A stretch of DNA of 64,000 bases from Pseudeuparius sepicola (lineage: Eukaryota > Arthropoda > Insecta > Coleoptera > Anthribidae): contig OY987301.1 in assembly GCA_963920635.1 (NCBI GenBank), positions 43,251,820-43,315,819 of the forward strand, in the 5' to 3' direction. The translations under genes were made by a program, and so were the position numbers. Of the stretch, positions 11,188-22,836 are shown in pieces (within the stretch, counting starts at the first letter, position 1; each line of letters begins with the position of its first letter). The notes beneath the pieces were generated by a model. That model was not told the DNA's origin and did no database searches. It worked only from the letters and a program-made list of their open reading frames with translations.

Positions 11188-13093
11188 TATAGTATGTCCA
11201 CGGATGGGGTAAATAAGAGGACAAATGGACCAAAAAGTGAAAGAGACGAAAAAATGTTATTCTTTATAAAAGTTTTTGCTTGCTTTAAAAATAAGATCCA
11301 CGATGCCAAAAATTTGTTTTTTTGTACAGGGTATGCAAAAAATACAAAAACGTAAAATTTGATGAAGAGTAAAGTTGGCTTTTAATAAATTTTAATGCAA
11401 AACGTTAAATAAAAAACTTTTTTGAAATTTTAAAAGAATTCTTATTCCAGATCCAAGAAAAATTTGAAATTTCTAAATTACTCTTTTAAAACCGAAATTT
11501 TTCCAAGTCATATTCTGACCATTTTATTTGATTACGCTATTGATAACTGTTACTGTGACATATTTGTCAAAATAAGAACGATGTTGTCTTTAGAGCAAAG
11601 AATATTTATAATCCAAAATTACAGAAACGGCGAGAATAGTTATCGCTACGTTATTGAGAATTTTTAAGAAAAGTTTCCAAATGTACAATTATGCATAAGT
11701 TCAGTACATAAGTTAGTAATCAGATTTAAAAAAACTGGATCCGTTAATGATTTAAAGAAGACGAAGAAAAGATACGACGAAAACGATGCTTCTACAGTAT
11801 TAATTTTGCAATCTGTTGATGAAAACCCTATGCTGTCTTTAAGAAAACGAGCCCAAAGTTTACAAATCTGTAAAAAAAGCCATATTCAAAATGTGTTGAA
11901 GGAAAATAAAATTTATCCTTTTAAGCCAATTTTTAACCATACTTTGGGGACAGTTACAAACGCTTGGATTTTTGTTTGTGGGTCGGTGACGGTGATGAAA
12001 TTCTAAATAACAACGTGAACTTTCATAAGCTGATAATGTTCTCAGATGAGTCAACCTTCAGTACAAACGGCACTGTAGCCTCTCAGCATATGAGATACTG
12101 GAGTAGGAGAAACCCAGAGTTTAGAATTGCGAACCGCCGCCAGTATTTTAAAAAAGTAAATGTTTGGTGCGCCATTTCCTATTATGGGATTATAACATAT
12201 TTTTTTGATAATACGTGTAACAGACATTGTTATTTGCATATTCTGGAGTCATTTCTGTCAGACAAGTTAGAAGAATTGCCTCTTCAATATCGCCAAAATA
12301 TGTATTTTCAGCACGATGGGTGTCCTGCCCATTATGCTACAGAAGTCAGGGATTGGCTCAATCGCAAATTTGGAAATCGATGGATGGGCCGAAATGCTCA
12401 AATTTTGTGGCCCCCTAGGAGTCCCAACTTGACAATTTGTGATATGTTTCTATGGGGGCGCATTAAACAACTAACATATGAAGAAGTTTTAAAGCAGAGA
12501 ATTTTATGAGCGATAGAATCAATTTCACTAGGAGAAATAAGAAGCAGCTTTAGCCATTTACGACGTCAGTTAAAAAAATTCTAGAATATGGAGGAGAAGT
12601 TTTTGAAAAATAAAAATAATGTGCCCCTAATTGTTTTAAAGTTTAATAAAATGAGAAATATTTCTTGAGTATTACAATTATTATTTAATATTCCATTAGT
12701 AATTTTATTTAACCTGTCTGTAATTTTGGATTATAAATATTCTTTGCTCTTTAAAAACATCTTTCTTATTTTGACAAATACGCCACAGTTATCAAAGGTG
12801 TAATCAAATAAAAAGGTCAGAATATGACTTGGAAAAATTTCGGTTTTAAAAGAGTAATTTAGAAATTTCAAATTTTTCCTTGAAAATCTGGAATAAGAAT
12901 TCTTTTAAAATTTCAAACAAGTTTTTTATTTAACGTTTTGCATTAAAATTTATAAAATGCCAACTTTACTTTTCATCAAATTTTACGTTTTTGTATTTTT
13001 TGCAAAAACTTTTATAAAGAATAACATTTTTTCGTATCTTTCACTTTTTGGTCCATTTGTCCTCTTATTTACCCCATCCGTGGACATACTGTA
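11188..13093 (+). mobile_element. DD41D-type mariner-like transposon with ~400-bp TIRs
   Basis: About 1.9 kb bounded by inverted ends beginning AGTATGTCCACGGATGGGG (left, 11191) and closing with the reverse complement (ending 13090). The inverted arms are unusually long: left about 11191-11626, right about 12717-13090. They reach into the start of the transposase frame. The left arm has ~60 bp absent from the right. The transposase inside is broken, so the copy is non-autonomous today. A TA target duplication could not be assigned with confidence. Confidence 0.85.
11581..12590 (+). pseudogene. Mariner-like (DD41D) transposase, broken
   Basis: The frame starts at ATG 11581 (MLSLEQRIFIIQNYRNG), typical of insect mariner-like transposases. 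A TAA interrupts at about 11665, after which EKFPNVQLCISSVHKLV continues in frame. A frameshift near 11950-11964 moves the frame to the best-preserved part (11964-12509). That part has FSDEST with the first catalytic Asp, YFQHDGCPAHYATEV with the second, and WPPRSPNLTICDMFLWG with the third. Forty-one residues separate the second and third Asp, hence DD41D. The usual SPDL Asp is Asn here, but that residue is not catalytic. A TGA at 12507 interrupts the C-terminus, which still reads on to about 12580. The catalytic triad is intact but the gene is dead. Confidence 0.85.
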
Positions 13094-15542
13094 TACAGGC
13101 TGCGGCGCGAAGACCGTGCACAGTAACTCGTAAAAGTAAAAAGAAAAGTTCAAATAACCTTAACTTTGTTTTCGAGATACAGGGTGTTAAGTTTATTATT
13201 TGTTTTTAAACTTTTCGACGAAAAAATGATTTCGAATATTAGAATTCCCGACCAGGGATTACTTAAAATATTAAACTGTTACAAGGTTTGTCGAAAAAAC
13301 AATATTTTATTATTTCTTTCATCAGGCGCTGAAGGATTTTATTTTTTCTCGAAAAGTAAGCAAGATTCGCAAAAATTCAAGTGACAAAAAATTGCATTTC
13401 TAATTATTTAATATTAAAATAATATCAAACTTACGAAAAAGCAGTTATGTGCTCAAATTATTTCTTAAAATATCTAGCAAGGATGTATAGCGCCGCCCCG
13501 GAACAAATAAACTAAATCTAATTCACAGGGCCGGATTAACGCTTAGGCCAACAAGGTCCGGGCCTGGGGCGGCAATTTATCAAACTGTATGTATTTTAGA
13601 AAATCCCTATGATGAGCAAATAAAAAGTGACCACCTGGTACAGTCAATATTTCTTTTATTTTCGTAAACCAGTAAACTACTTAAATAAATAATATTATAT
13701 TATTGCTAACCTTTCACAGTTTTGTATTAAATTATACACGTAATAAATATTTGCAAAATATATTGGTGCGCCGTGCGCCTAATCTTTTTACAAGCTTTTA
13801 TTTAACTTGCAATGTACGTATTATTAAAACCACTTCTTGACAACCAATTGAGCAGAAAATTTGCATACATCTTTAGGTCTGGTGACAATATAATATATGC
13901 AATACTCAATATTGTAATACTTTCAAAAGGTAGCGGATGTGGTATTTTTGTCAACCCCCTTAATATGGGTATCAAAATGAACGGGCTTGAAGAGTAGAAA
14001 ACGAGAAAGTTAGTGACATCACAATTATACAATTGTGTAATGATATAAGAGCTTGTCGCTAGATTTTCGTGTGTAAATTTTTTTATAGAAAAATACAATT
14101 TCTACTTAGAATTACTTTCAAGATATACAGGGTGTCCCAGGTTTTTTGATCAGGACTTTTACATTTTGTAGAAAACTCATTTTAAGGTGGTTGCTCATAT
14201 AAACATAGATTTTAAAGTTCTTCGTTTCTGAGATACAGGGCGTTGTATAGTTATCTTTTTGAAAATTGAATTATAAACATCTCCCAAAATAATCAAGCTG
14301 TTGAACTGAAATTTGGCACTGGATGGAAAATAAGCTAAAAATGTCAATTTCTACGTATCTCACAGAGGGCGCCACTTGCGCTGTTTTTGTATCGTGCTTT
14401 TACTCGTAACTTTTTGACGTTATCTTTTTGGCCTTGCAGGTCCCATCATATTAGGGCACCTTTTCATTTGCAACAAACGTGTACTCTTGTTTCATGACGA
14501 TAAAATCATCCGTTTGGGTGGAAATATGACAAAACGTACCCCAAAACATCTGTTTTCTTAAATATTCGAAACATAAAATGTTCACCTACCGTTTTGAACC
14601 AAAAATTATTCTCTTTCAAAATAGAAAGGATTAAATTTGACAAATTTGGACACCCTATTTCAAAAAAGCCATGGTGTTTTTGATCAGTGTCCATTTGGAA
14701 TTTTTTCTTCATTTTGAATGTAAGTGGTCCGTAACATTTGAAAGCGGTAAGTGAAAATGTTATGTTTTGAATGTTTTGAACGTTTTGGCACGGTTGATTT
14801 ATATCATTATGATTTTTATCATTATGAAACAAGAGTACACTTTTGTTGCAAATGAAAAGATGCACTAAAATGGTGGACCTGCAGGACTGGAAAGATAACC
14901 TCAAACAAGTTACGAGTAAAAGCACGATCGAAAAATAGCTCAACTGGGGTCCTCTGTGAAGTATGTAGAAATTGACATTTTTTCAGCTTATCCTCCATCC
15001 TCAAAAACACAGAAGTGCAAAATTTCAGTTCAGTAGCTTGAAAGATATTGCCATACTTCAATTTCAAAAAGCCCTATATTTTAGAAACAAAGAACCTTAG
15101 GACCTATATTTATATGAGTAAACCACCTTACAATGAGTTTTTCTACAAAATGTTAAAGTCCTGATCAAAAAAACCTGGGACACCCTGTATATATTCTCGC
15201 GACAAGCTTTTATATCATGTACAATTGTTATTATATTGTTATTATACATATATATTATTATTTTATTATTATTACCAAGTTTGGGGCGGCAATTATTGAA
15301 AAGCCTATAGGTGCGGCAAACTTCTTAATCCGCAAATTAATAACCTAGTTATTACTAAAATCTTGCCAAGGTTTTCAAAATCCGCCAAGTACTTATTGAT
15401 TTTTGAAAGAAAAAACAAGTTTTTTTGTTAAGTTTAACACCCGGTATCTCGAACACAAACATACAAGTTCATATGAACTAAGTATTTTTACGAGTTCTAT
15501 CGAATATTAAATTTTCCCGGTTAAAACCTGAGCCACACTGTA
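13094..15542. mobile_element. Nested cluster of TIR elements
   Basis: The outer inverted ends (TACAGGCTGCGGCG at 13094; reverse complement TACAGTGTGGCTCAGG ending 15542) are followed inward by matching ACTCGTAAAA, GTTCA.A.AACTT and GAGATAC(A/C)GGGTGTTAA on both sides. Inside is a second pair starting near GGGCCGGATTAA (13532) and TTAATCCGC (15343), with GGGGCGGCAATT in direct orientation near 13568 and 15283. A third pair shares GATATAAGAGCTTGTCGC (14041) and GCGACAAGCTTTTATATC (15199). The fourth and innermost is the hairpin element 14126-15189. Divergence rises outward, as expected for successive insertion. Confidence 0.6.
14126..15189. mobile_element. Hairpin MITE, TACAGGGTGTCCCAGG ends
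   Basis: Arms of about 400 bp (from 14126 and back from 15189) are reverse complements, with terminal TACAGGGTGTCCCAGGTTTT and shared internal AAAACTCATTTTAAGGTGG, GAAATTTG and CATAATATGATGG-like segments. TA flanks both ends (14124-14125 and 15190-15191), consistent with a TA target duplication of the Tc1/mariner type. Frames on the minus strand (14506-15067) are mirror products of the arms and show no domain. Confidence 0.85.
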
Positions 15543-16680
15543 GGTATACTATTACATTAACAATATACACCTAACAGAATAATAAAATTATATCGAATAC
15601 TTCCTAATTCCTAGGGCTTTAAGTTGCGTTAAGGTGCGTTAAAAGTGATAAAGAATAGTTGATAAAAAAACGTAAAATTATAATTTGAAAAATGTTACAA
15701 GAAACAATAAGTGCATAAATTAGCTTGCACTCTATCTACAAAATTATTAAAAAACATAAATAGGTACATTTCGAAATGAAGGGTGTGAATTTCTTTACAC
15801 CCGTTTCACTTATTTCTCGCCGCTTTCAATGCTGTGAAATTAAAACTAAAATTAAATGTGTCGAGCGCAAAAAACCAGCAACAGATCACTTTCTTCAAGG
15901 CTCAAGGCGAAAGTCAGCATCCGTATCGCCATTTTTAGCACCTCAAAATTCAATGAAACACTATAGAGGAGGATACCATAAAATATGAGTAACAAATCAA
16001 GGAAAAATATAATTGGAAGGTAATCTTTTTAAAATGTCCATAAAAAAATTTGGGAACCCATTAAATAATACCTACCTATAAAAAGTTCCAAATGTTGCTA
16101 TTGCTATTGTAGTAGCAACACATATAACCTAAAGATATAAAAAATATTTCAGATCTACAAACAGAAAGTTTTGAAAGATCACATTTCTGTTAGGTACTGG
16201 AACTATTTTTATAATTAGCTACCTACGTATTAGCGTATTCGGTATTCAATTTTAATTTGCTTCCAGGTCCTTATGAAGGCTCTTGAATACACACTGACAA
16301 TAACAACACACTCAAAACACTTTCTTCAAACCGACATATTCATTTTATAGGATATAAAAATGTAACAAAACAAAGATCAAATGTAGAAGATAGATCAAAC
16401 ATTTTAATTTTCTGATTGAGCTTTGGAATAATAAATCACTAATAAAGTTGAGAGTCAATTAATGTTTAGGAATTGATGTTCTAAAATCGATGGTGAACCT
16501 ATTACTGAAAAGGAACTAATAATATATTCATACATATCAATTTGGCCAAATAATGAAGAAGGTCTTCCTGTAGGCATGTGTAACTTGTCACTGTTTATAT
16601 TTCCACGCACTATAAACAATTCTAAATGTCGGCTAAAGTTAACATATTTAATAAATTTGATAACCTTCCACCAATTCGAT
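15543..16680. other. Intergenic, no gene seen
   Basis: AT-rich. A 70-codon frame at 15776-15988 shows no recognisable domain. No repeat structure was noticed. Confidence 0.5.
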
Positions 16681-16815
16681 AATGTTCATTTTTAGCATGA
16701 TAGCAAAATAAAGATCAATAATATGTCGAGGAAGAACTTTCAAGCAAGAAGCAAGGCAAGATGTAAAGGTTCTTCCCAAATTTTGGCCTCGGAGTCTGGG
16801 CGAGGTCACATAGAG
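16681..16815. repeat. Conserved ~130-bp stem-loop element, copy 1
   Basis: Shares with 21105-21250 and 21608-21775 an ordered set of blocks: GTTCATTTTTAG, AAAGATCAAT, GAGGAAGAACTT, GTAAAGGTTCTTCCCAAA, TT(A/T)(A/G)GCCTCG and a G-rich AGGTC end. GGAAGAAC and GTTCTTCC are complementary, so a hairpin can form around the variable centre. It is not bounded by TIRs. The function is unknown: a small dispersed repeat, a regulatory module or a structured RNA. Confidence 0.55.
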
Positions 16816-17226
16816 TGTAGACAAGACAATGAAAATGAAACATTATTAATAACTTTTATCAAAATGTAGAGTAAAATTGATATAGGTCTCCGTTGTTCAA
16901 GCTGTTTACAGAATTAGATTAGGTAGGTATACCTTCTCTGTGGAGACTGTAGAAACCATGCACTCGAAGAAACAGCAATAGCCTTTATTCACCATCAAAT
17001 TCTAGTGTTTTCATCGCTAGCCATCGCTAGAAGTGGGTCATTTACTTAAACAACTGATCAAACATACCAAATTGTCTATTTTTTTATTGAAATATTTTTG
17101 GTGTAGTTTTTCAAGAATATATCTGCTGAAAGAGCTCATGGTTTTTATTTACATCATAAAAATAATACCTATATAATTTTTTTATGTAACTGGTTTACCG
17201 TAACGCCTCCGTATGTACCTAATATA
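16816..17226. other. Intergenic, no gene seen
   Basis: AT-rich with no recognised feature. Confidence 0.5.
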
Positions 17227-17549
17227 TACAGGGTGAGTTTTTTCGATGCCCACTATAGGGATCTCGGAAACTAGCAGAGCTAGAACAAAGGTTAAATGGG
17301 GAAAGAATTGCAGTTTTGATTGCTCAATCTAATGCCCCTTTTAGATATTTAAAAAAGTTCATGGCTCACTAGACATTTTGAAAAGAGTGATTTGGTCAGA
17401 TCCTCTGTAGCTCCGTTATTTCTGATTATACAGAAAAACTGTAGAGACAAAAATTGTAGATAATTTTGTGCTTAATAAGATAATCTTATCCAATTTTTTA
17501 TGTTGTTTGTGATTTTTGAGATATGACATAAACTTGTGTTTTTTTAAAT

Positions 17550-19544
17550 TGTAACGGAAATTTTGTCTCATTCCGTTACAACATTTTAATTTCTTTAAAT
17601 TTATCAATTCATTATTGAACCACCCCTGTAACCGAAAGATAATGCTACGCCTATCGCGCATACGATCAGGCTCTTCTTCTTCTGACGTGGATTTGTATTT
17701 TGTGGTTGTGTGAATATTGGTCGGCGAGCCAGATTCCAAAGTTCAGGTATGTTACTAAATAATTCCCTTTGATTGCTTGCTAAAGTAAAATACCTTTTAA
17801 TTCGTTGTGCTTACTTTTGGCAATAAATACCTGATATTATTCCGATCATATCAAATTTATCTAACTAAAGTGATTTGTGATTAGTCGATTCCCCGGTCAA
17901 GTGTCAATTTTGTCGTTCATCTACCTAACCTTTTTTGTGGTACGAGTCACAAACACAAACGGAAATTATATTAAAAAAATGTTAGTTTTTCATAGTGCCT
18001 TTCTATTAAGAATTTTCGCGGGTTGTCTATAGAATTCGATAGAACATTCCATAATCTCGAAACCGGATATCGTGCCCCAAAAGGTTCTGATTAAGTTCTC
18101 GTTCCGAAGACACTTTCCGTTGCGTTCTCGAGGTGCTCGCATCGTATTTTTGGCTTGGCCACTTTTTTCAATTTTTCATCCCTAATTTAGCGGTGTGATC
18201 AAGAGTGTATCGTTGAAATTTTACTATTCATTAATTAATATTTGTTATCTTTCAATTTCATGTGAAACCTATCTACTGGAGCCCTGGTTTTCTGGTGTAG
18301 TCAACCACGTGTACTACCCCAAGAGTTCAACTTCATTTCAGCCAGCACAGAAGGGGTCCACAGGGGCTCGAGCGCCGTGGAAGTCCGTGGAAACCCTGGT
18401 GAGTAGATTTTATCTCATTTATCTTTTTTCTTATCGTATTTTTTGTACCGTTTTCTCGATATATCTACTCACCTAGGTTCTACGAACTCGAGCTGTCCTC
18501 TGGACTTCGGCCTGTGTTCTGCTCCTGATTATATTGCCGTATCTTAAATTTTTTTTAACCTTATTAACTTTTAACGATACCACTCTAGGTCTGATCCCCG
18601 AAGGAACGTAACGGAGAGTCGCCTCAGATTTTCTTTTGCTATTATCACAAATTTTCTCTGTCATTAAACTTGTTTTTCTTACCCAGAGAACATATAAGTG
18701 TGTGTTAATATAGCTTTTAATCGAAAACAAAAATCGTTCTCGTCCCAGTCTGAGGTTCAGATTTCTTTTTAATAGCAAGTATCAAATTGTATATCTCATT
18801 TTTACAAGTAAATATTTTGCATTATTTTCGCTATCTCTGTGCACAGGTTTTTTTAAATAATTATAAATATCGCATTAATAAATTAGTCATACATGGTTGT
18901 AATTTAGATAGTTTTACTAACTATACAAGTTTTAAATTATAAGTAAATAGAAACAATATCGCCTATAGTTCTCTAAATATTTTCTCGACTTAAGAGATTG
19001 GGTACTGCTTGGTTTTCGACTTCACAGATACTTCGAAGCTATTACAACACACCTCCTCCTACGGCATCACAAGCTCTGGTTTGGTCACGTGCAGCTAAGC
19101 GGCAGATCCACCAGCCACAACAAACACCCACGTCCCAGCTAGTCGGCACTGCAGCGTTGCAGCTAAAAGTGGTCTGGTTTGGTTCTCGCATATTGGGCAC
19201 AGGCTTATATGAATGTGGAGTTGAGGTATTGTGTTGGACTATATCACTTTTACCCAAGTCGAAAGGACAGAATTGAGCCGCAGTAAAAATCTCAGTCGGT
19301 ATAACCTAAAGCGATTGTTTAATCTCAAATTTCAAATTTACTTCTGTTTAAATTTTCAGAAACTCTCTTTTGTAAGGCAATTTAATGCAAGAACGTTCAA
19401 ATTGTAATAAAACTTGTTTTTAGAATATTGTGTTTTATTTGATCGCCTCATAACTAGTTCCAAGAGAAACACTTGCTCTCCGCATCTCGCTATCTCAATA
19501 CATTTTTCTTTGTAGTTTTTTTTAAGTAACACCTAGTTGTTACA
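17550..19544 (+). mobile_element. Solo-LTR-like insertion, 1,995 bp
   Basis: Begins TGTAACGGAAATTTTG and ends CTAGTTGTTACA, the TG...CA ends of an LTR, with short inverted TGTAAC/GTTACA tips. It is flanked by a perfect 4-bp duplication AAAT (17546-17549 and 19545-19548). The related arms at 20473-20500 and 33860 show the uninterrupted TTTTTTTAAATGTAAATC, which confirms the empty site. A polyadenylation-like AATAAA lies near 19408. No second copy of the start occurs within it and no gag, pol or tRNA-primer site is recognised. A solo LTR left by recombination is therefore likeliest; a coding-less LTR element is possible. Four-bp duplications fit the Ty3/gypsy-like class. Small frames inside (e.g. 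18998-19276) have no known domain. Confidence 0.75.
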
Positions 19545-19939
19545 AAATGTAAATCACAGTTGGCTGTGGCCTTATAAAATCGACCATTTTTTGAGCTTTC
19601 CAAAGATATAATACTTGGCATAGTCATTATAAAAAATAAAAGAGCTATGGCTAATTTTCTGATATTATTTTTAATATAATAATTTATTTAGTCAAAATGA
19701 GGTATATATCTGGACAACAGACTAAAACAAATTTTCTGTTTTTTTTTAATTTTCACATAGTCAGCCATGGATTTCATAATTACGTTCTATTTTATAATAA
19801 GACATACCTACTTCAAACTTTCAAATATTTTATTTTTAGCTGGTAACAAAATGTTACAAAATAAAACAAAAATTATCATGATGGAACTCCACCACATAAT
19901 TTTTTGGCCGTAAGAAATTACCTAGATCAGCTCTATCCA

Positions 19940-20140
19940 AATAGTTGGATAGGGAGAAATAGACCTATTTCCTGGCAGCCCCGATCCCCCCGATTTGTCT
20001 GTTTTGGGTTTCTTTTTGTGGGGAACAGTACAAAATAAAGTATCAGACAATTATTGTTGAATTAAGAGTAGCTGTTTTATAAGCAATTGCCAGTATTGAC
20101 ATGCGCTCTCTAAGAAAGGCGACAAATTCAGATTTAAAAA
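19940..20140 (+). pseudogene. Mariner-like transposase C-terminal remnant
   Basis: A plus-strand frame reads WIGRNRPISWQPRSP followed by shifted FVCFGFLFVG. This matches the RWIGR.GPI.WP.RSPDL...DFFLWG segment of mariner-like transposases with the third catalytic region. Downstream TIVELRAAV-like and RRSLRKATNSVLKR-like pieces appear in other frames. The catalytic Asp is not preserved and several frameshifts are present. It lies inside the 17227-20788 element. Confidence 0.6.
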
Positions 20141-21104
20141 GATAAATAATAATGGTGGATTGTTTGAACCCCTTTTTTATTTTATAAGGTGACCTTTTAA
20201 AATAATAATAATTTGAATTTGAGTTTTTTAATTTTTGTTTTATTTTGTTACATTTTTTTACCAGCTAAAAACAAAATATTAGAAAGTTTGAAGTATGTCT
20301 AATTATAAAATAGAACGTAATTATGAAAATATTCCATGGCTGAAAATGTGAAAATTAAAAAAAAATCAGAAAATTAGCCATAGCTCCTATATTTCTTATA
20401 ATAACTATGCCGAGTATTATATCTTTGGAAAGATAAAAAAATGTCCGATTTGATAAGGCCACAGCCAACTATGATTTACATTTAAAAAAACACAAGTTTA
20501 TGTCATATCTCAAAAATAACAAACACCATAAAAAATTGGATAAGGTCATCTTATTAAGTCCAAAATTATCTACAATTTTTGTCTCTACAGTTTTTCTGAA
20601 TAATCCGAAATAACGGAGCAAAAAATCACTCTTTTCAAAATATCTAGTGAGCATGAACATTTTTAAAAATCCAAAAGGGGCATTAGATTGAGCATTCAAA
20701 ACTGCAATTCTTTCCCCATTTAACCTTTGTTCTAGCTCTGCTAGTTTCCGAGATCCCCATAGTGGGCATCGAAAAAACTCACCCGATATACTATTGTCTT
20801 TTTTCTGTAAGTTGACTTTGGTTCCACATTCGTTATAAAAAGTTTAACTTCAATGCATTGATACACAAATAACTTATTACTGAACTTCATTATCTTTAAG
20901 ACGGATAGATACCTAACTTATTTGTACTGTGTAGTTTGAAAAATAATTTATAAATGCAATATGTTTTCAGTAGATTGTAATGAATCGTAACTATTATCTT
21001 TAGATTGGACTGTTTACTTCTCCGGACATTTATGAAGTGCCACTTTTCTATATCATATGCAAACACTGTTCGAATTATAAAGTCTTTACTTTCTTATGCT
21101 ATTT

Positions 21105-21250
21105 ATTTTATCTTTCAAGTTCATTTTTAGAATGGATCAAGACCGAGGCAAAGATCAATGAAGCCAATTGAGGAAGAACTTTGACACAAGGTAACTTTGT
21201 AAAGGTTCTTCCCAAAATTTTAGCCTCGTAGTCTGACTAGGTCGATGGGA
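21105..21250. repeat. Conserved ~130-bp stem-loop element, copy 2
   Basis: The longest match with copy 3 begins at TTTATCTTTCAAGTTCATTTT (positions 21107 on) and ends at GACTAGGTCGATGG. The core has GAGGAAGAACTTTG and TTTGTAAAGGTTCTTCCC, which can pair. Confidence 0.55.
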
Positions 21251-21270
21251 TTTATGTATACCTGTTGACA

Positions 21271-21447
21271 TACAGGGTGTATCAGGTTGTGATCAAGGAA
21301 ATTAATAGGCCATAGAACTCCTGAAAATTAAAAGAAAAGTTCATATGAACTTGTATTTTTCGAGATGCAAGGAGTTAAATTTAATAAAGAACTTTAATTA
21401 GATATGTGCAGTTGCTCTATGTCCCATTATTAATGAAACACCCTGTA
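21271..21447. mobile_element. Small TACAGGGTGT MITE (~177 bp)
   Basis: Ends TACAGGGTGTATCAGG and ATGAAACACCCTGTA are inverted over about 10 bp. It sits exactly between copies 2 and 3 of the stem-loop element. It has no coding potential. Confidence 0.45.
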
Positions 21448-21607
21448 AATTTCTCTAAAAGAAACACTCGATTGTATCAAAGACAAAAATTGTATAGGGA
21501 ACACACAAGCAAAAACCAACAAGGTAATGAATGACGTATTTATTATGAGGTTAGTTACTTTCTTTGTGCCGTGTTCATTAGGTAGGTACTAGGTACTCTA
21601 TTTTCTC

Positions 21608-21775
21608 TTTTATCTTCAAGTACGCTACGTTCAAGTTCATTTTAGAACGGATCGCCGTCGATAACCGACACAAAGATCAATGAAATCCGAACGAGGAAGA
21701 ACTACGGCGCAAGGTGACCGCGCGCAAAGGTTCCCAAAATTTTAGCCTCGGCATCGGGCTAAGGTCGCGTACCGC
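21608..21775. repeat. Conserved ~130-bp stem-loop element, copy 3 (GC-rich variant)
   Basis: Same block order as copies 1 and 2, but the centre between GAGGAAGAACT and AAAGGTTCCCAAAATTTTAG is replaced by a CG-rich stretch (ACGGCGCAAGGTGACCGCGCG). Conserved flanks with a changed centre suggest that flanking blocks or pairing, not the loop, are maintained. Confidence 0.55.
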
Positions 21776-22118
21776 ATAAGCGACCGGTGTATAGCTGAAA
21801 AAAAACCAGCGCATTATTATTATTATTACGAAACGGCGTGCGGCGCGCCAGTCATGACCTTGCTCAAGCTAACGGAACTCTCGAAGCAATAACTGTCAAG
21901 GTCGCCTCTAATCAGCTCAGATAGCACACAACCGCCGCGCGCGGTTGTCGGCATCAGTCAATCGGACTGGGTTTCGAAGTCGTTGTTTGTTGGTTCTCTG
22001 AATTTCAAATTTATACCCTTCATCTTCAGGACTTCAGGTTAACAGAAGGTGAAAAAGGACTTTTAAGTATTTGATTACCTTTAGTAGGTGTTTAGTTTTG
22101 GCCAGATTAGCAGTAGTA
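21776..22118. other. CpG-rich pocket with a free (ATT)5 tract
   Basis: Contains ATT repeats at about 21810-21826, an unoccupied TAA-type microsatellite. It also has GCGTGCGGCGCGCC and a short palindrome ACAACCGC...GCGGTTGT (21929-21951). A TCAGTC initiator-like motif lies near 21955. Base composition differs sharply from the AT-rich flanks, as for a host promoter, but no downstream gene is recognised. Confidence 0.35.
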
Positions 22119-22836
22119 TAGTCCTCCTTGCGGCAGAATGCGTGCGACGTAAGGGGGAAGAACTCGCAAATATTATAGAATTAGTCACAGTTCAGGGGCG
22201 TAGCTCAATTTTGTGTAACTCACCGACTTAATTTTCATATAATTGTTATTTAATTTATTGTTAATATTATTCTTAACGGTGATGCCTTAGACTATGGAGG
22301 AAGGCAAACCCTTATAACATTGGCAATTATTTCTCGTGCTTGAGAATGCAACGTTCTTCCCTGTTTACTCATTTTGCACACGTTAACTCCCGAACATATG
22401 AAACGCCACTGAGCTCTCTGAGCCGGCGGAAAAAACTTGCCAGCGGCCTAAAAAATGAGGTCTGTGTGGTAGCCCAATACGCAGTTAACTTTACGTACTA
22501 TAGAAACAGGCACAAAACACGTTGGCTAATTGATTTTGTCAGCCGACTCCTTGGCACAAATGCTGTGTTGCCGTATTTCAAAGGCGATGGTAGACGCGAC
22601 GATGTTGAAAAAAATATAATAGGTGTTTTATCACACCGCGTTAAAAATAAATGATAAACAAAAATGGGTAAGTGGTCCCGTGATGCGAGCTTTATTTTTT
22701 CGGTATAACAGAGTTCAGAAATTCGGCTTCAATATGATAAAACTTGTATTCGCCAATAAATAACGACCACTCGTATAGGAAATCTCGCAACGCTGCCCGC
22801 ATTCTTTAGAAACGTTTTCTTTCGTGCTTTGGACTA
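22119..22836 (+). mobile_element. 718-bp TIR repeat, copy 1
   Basis: Bounded by TAGTCC...GGACTA and flanked by TA on both sides, and it recurs in opposite orientation at 38156-38867 with high similarity. The two copies diverge abruptly just outside these ends, which defines the unit. Both copies keep an open frame ending at 22651, with shared VNFTYYRNRHKTRW, VLPYFKGDGRRDDVEK and HRVKNK segments. I do not recognise this peptide; it may be an element-borne fragment or chance. A TA duplication suggests a Tc1/mariner-like or related mobiliser. Confidence 0.7.

Larger units (their letters stand above)
17227..20788. mobile_element. Mariner-derived long-TIR element split by an LTR insertion
   Basis: Ends TACAGGGTGAGTTTTTTCGA (17227) and TCGAAAAAACTCACCCGATA (to 20788) head inverted arms of more than 300 bp that include ATGCCCACTATAGGG and TAGAACAAAGGTTAAATGGG. 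Both ends abut TA (17225-17226 and 20789-20790). Removing the 17550-19544 insertion and one copy of its target duplication leaves about 1.56 kb, close to the uninterrupted family member at 33527-35037. A transposase C-terminal remnant lies at 19940-20140. A third, 3'-truncated member is at 30540-31055. Confidence 0.85.

Noticed and set aside
17550..19544. Complete LTR retrotransposon with internal genes
   Set aside because: No second LTR copy, no gag or pol motif and no primer-binding site were found inside. Only a solo LTR or a coding-less element is supported.
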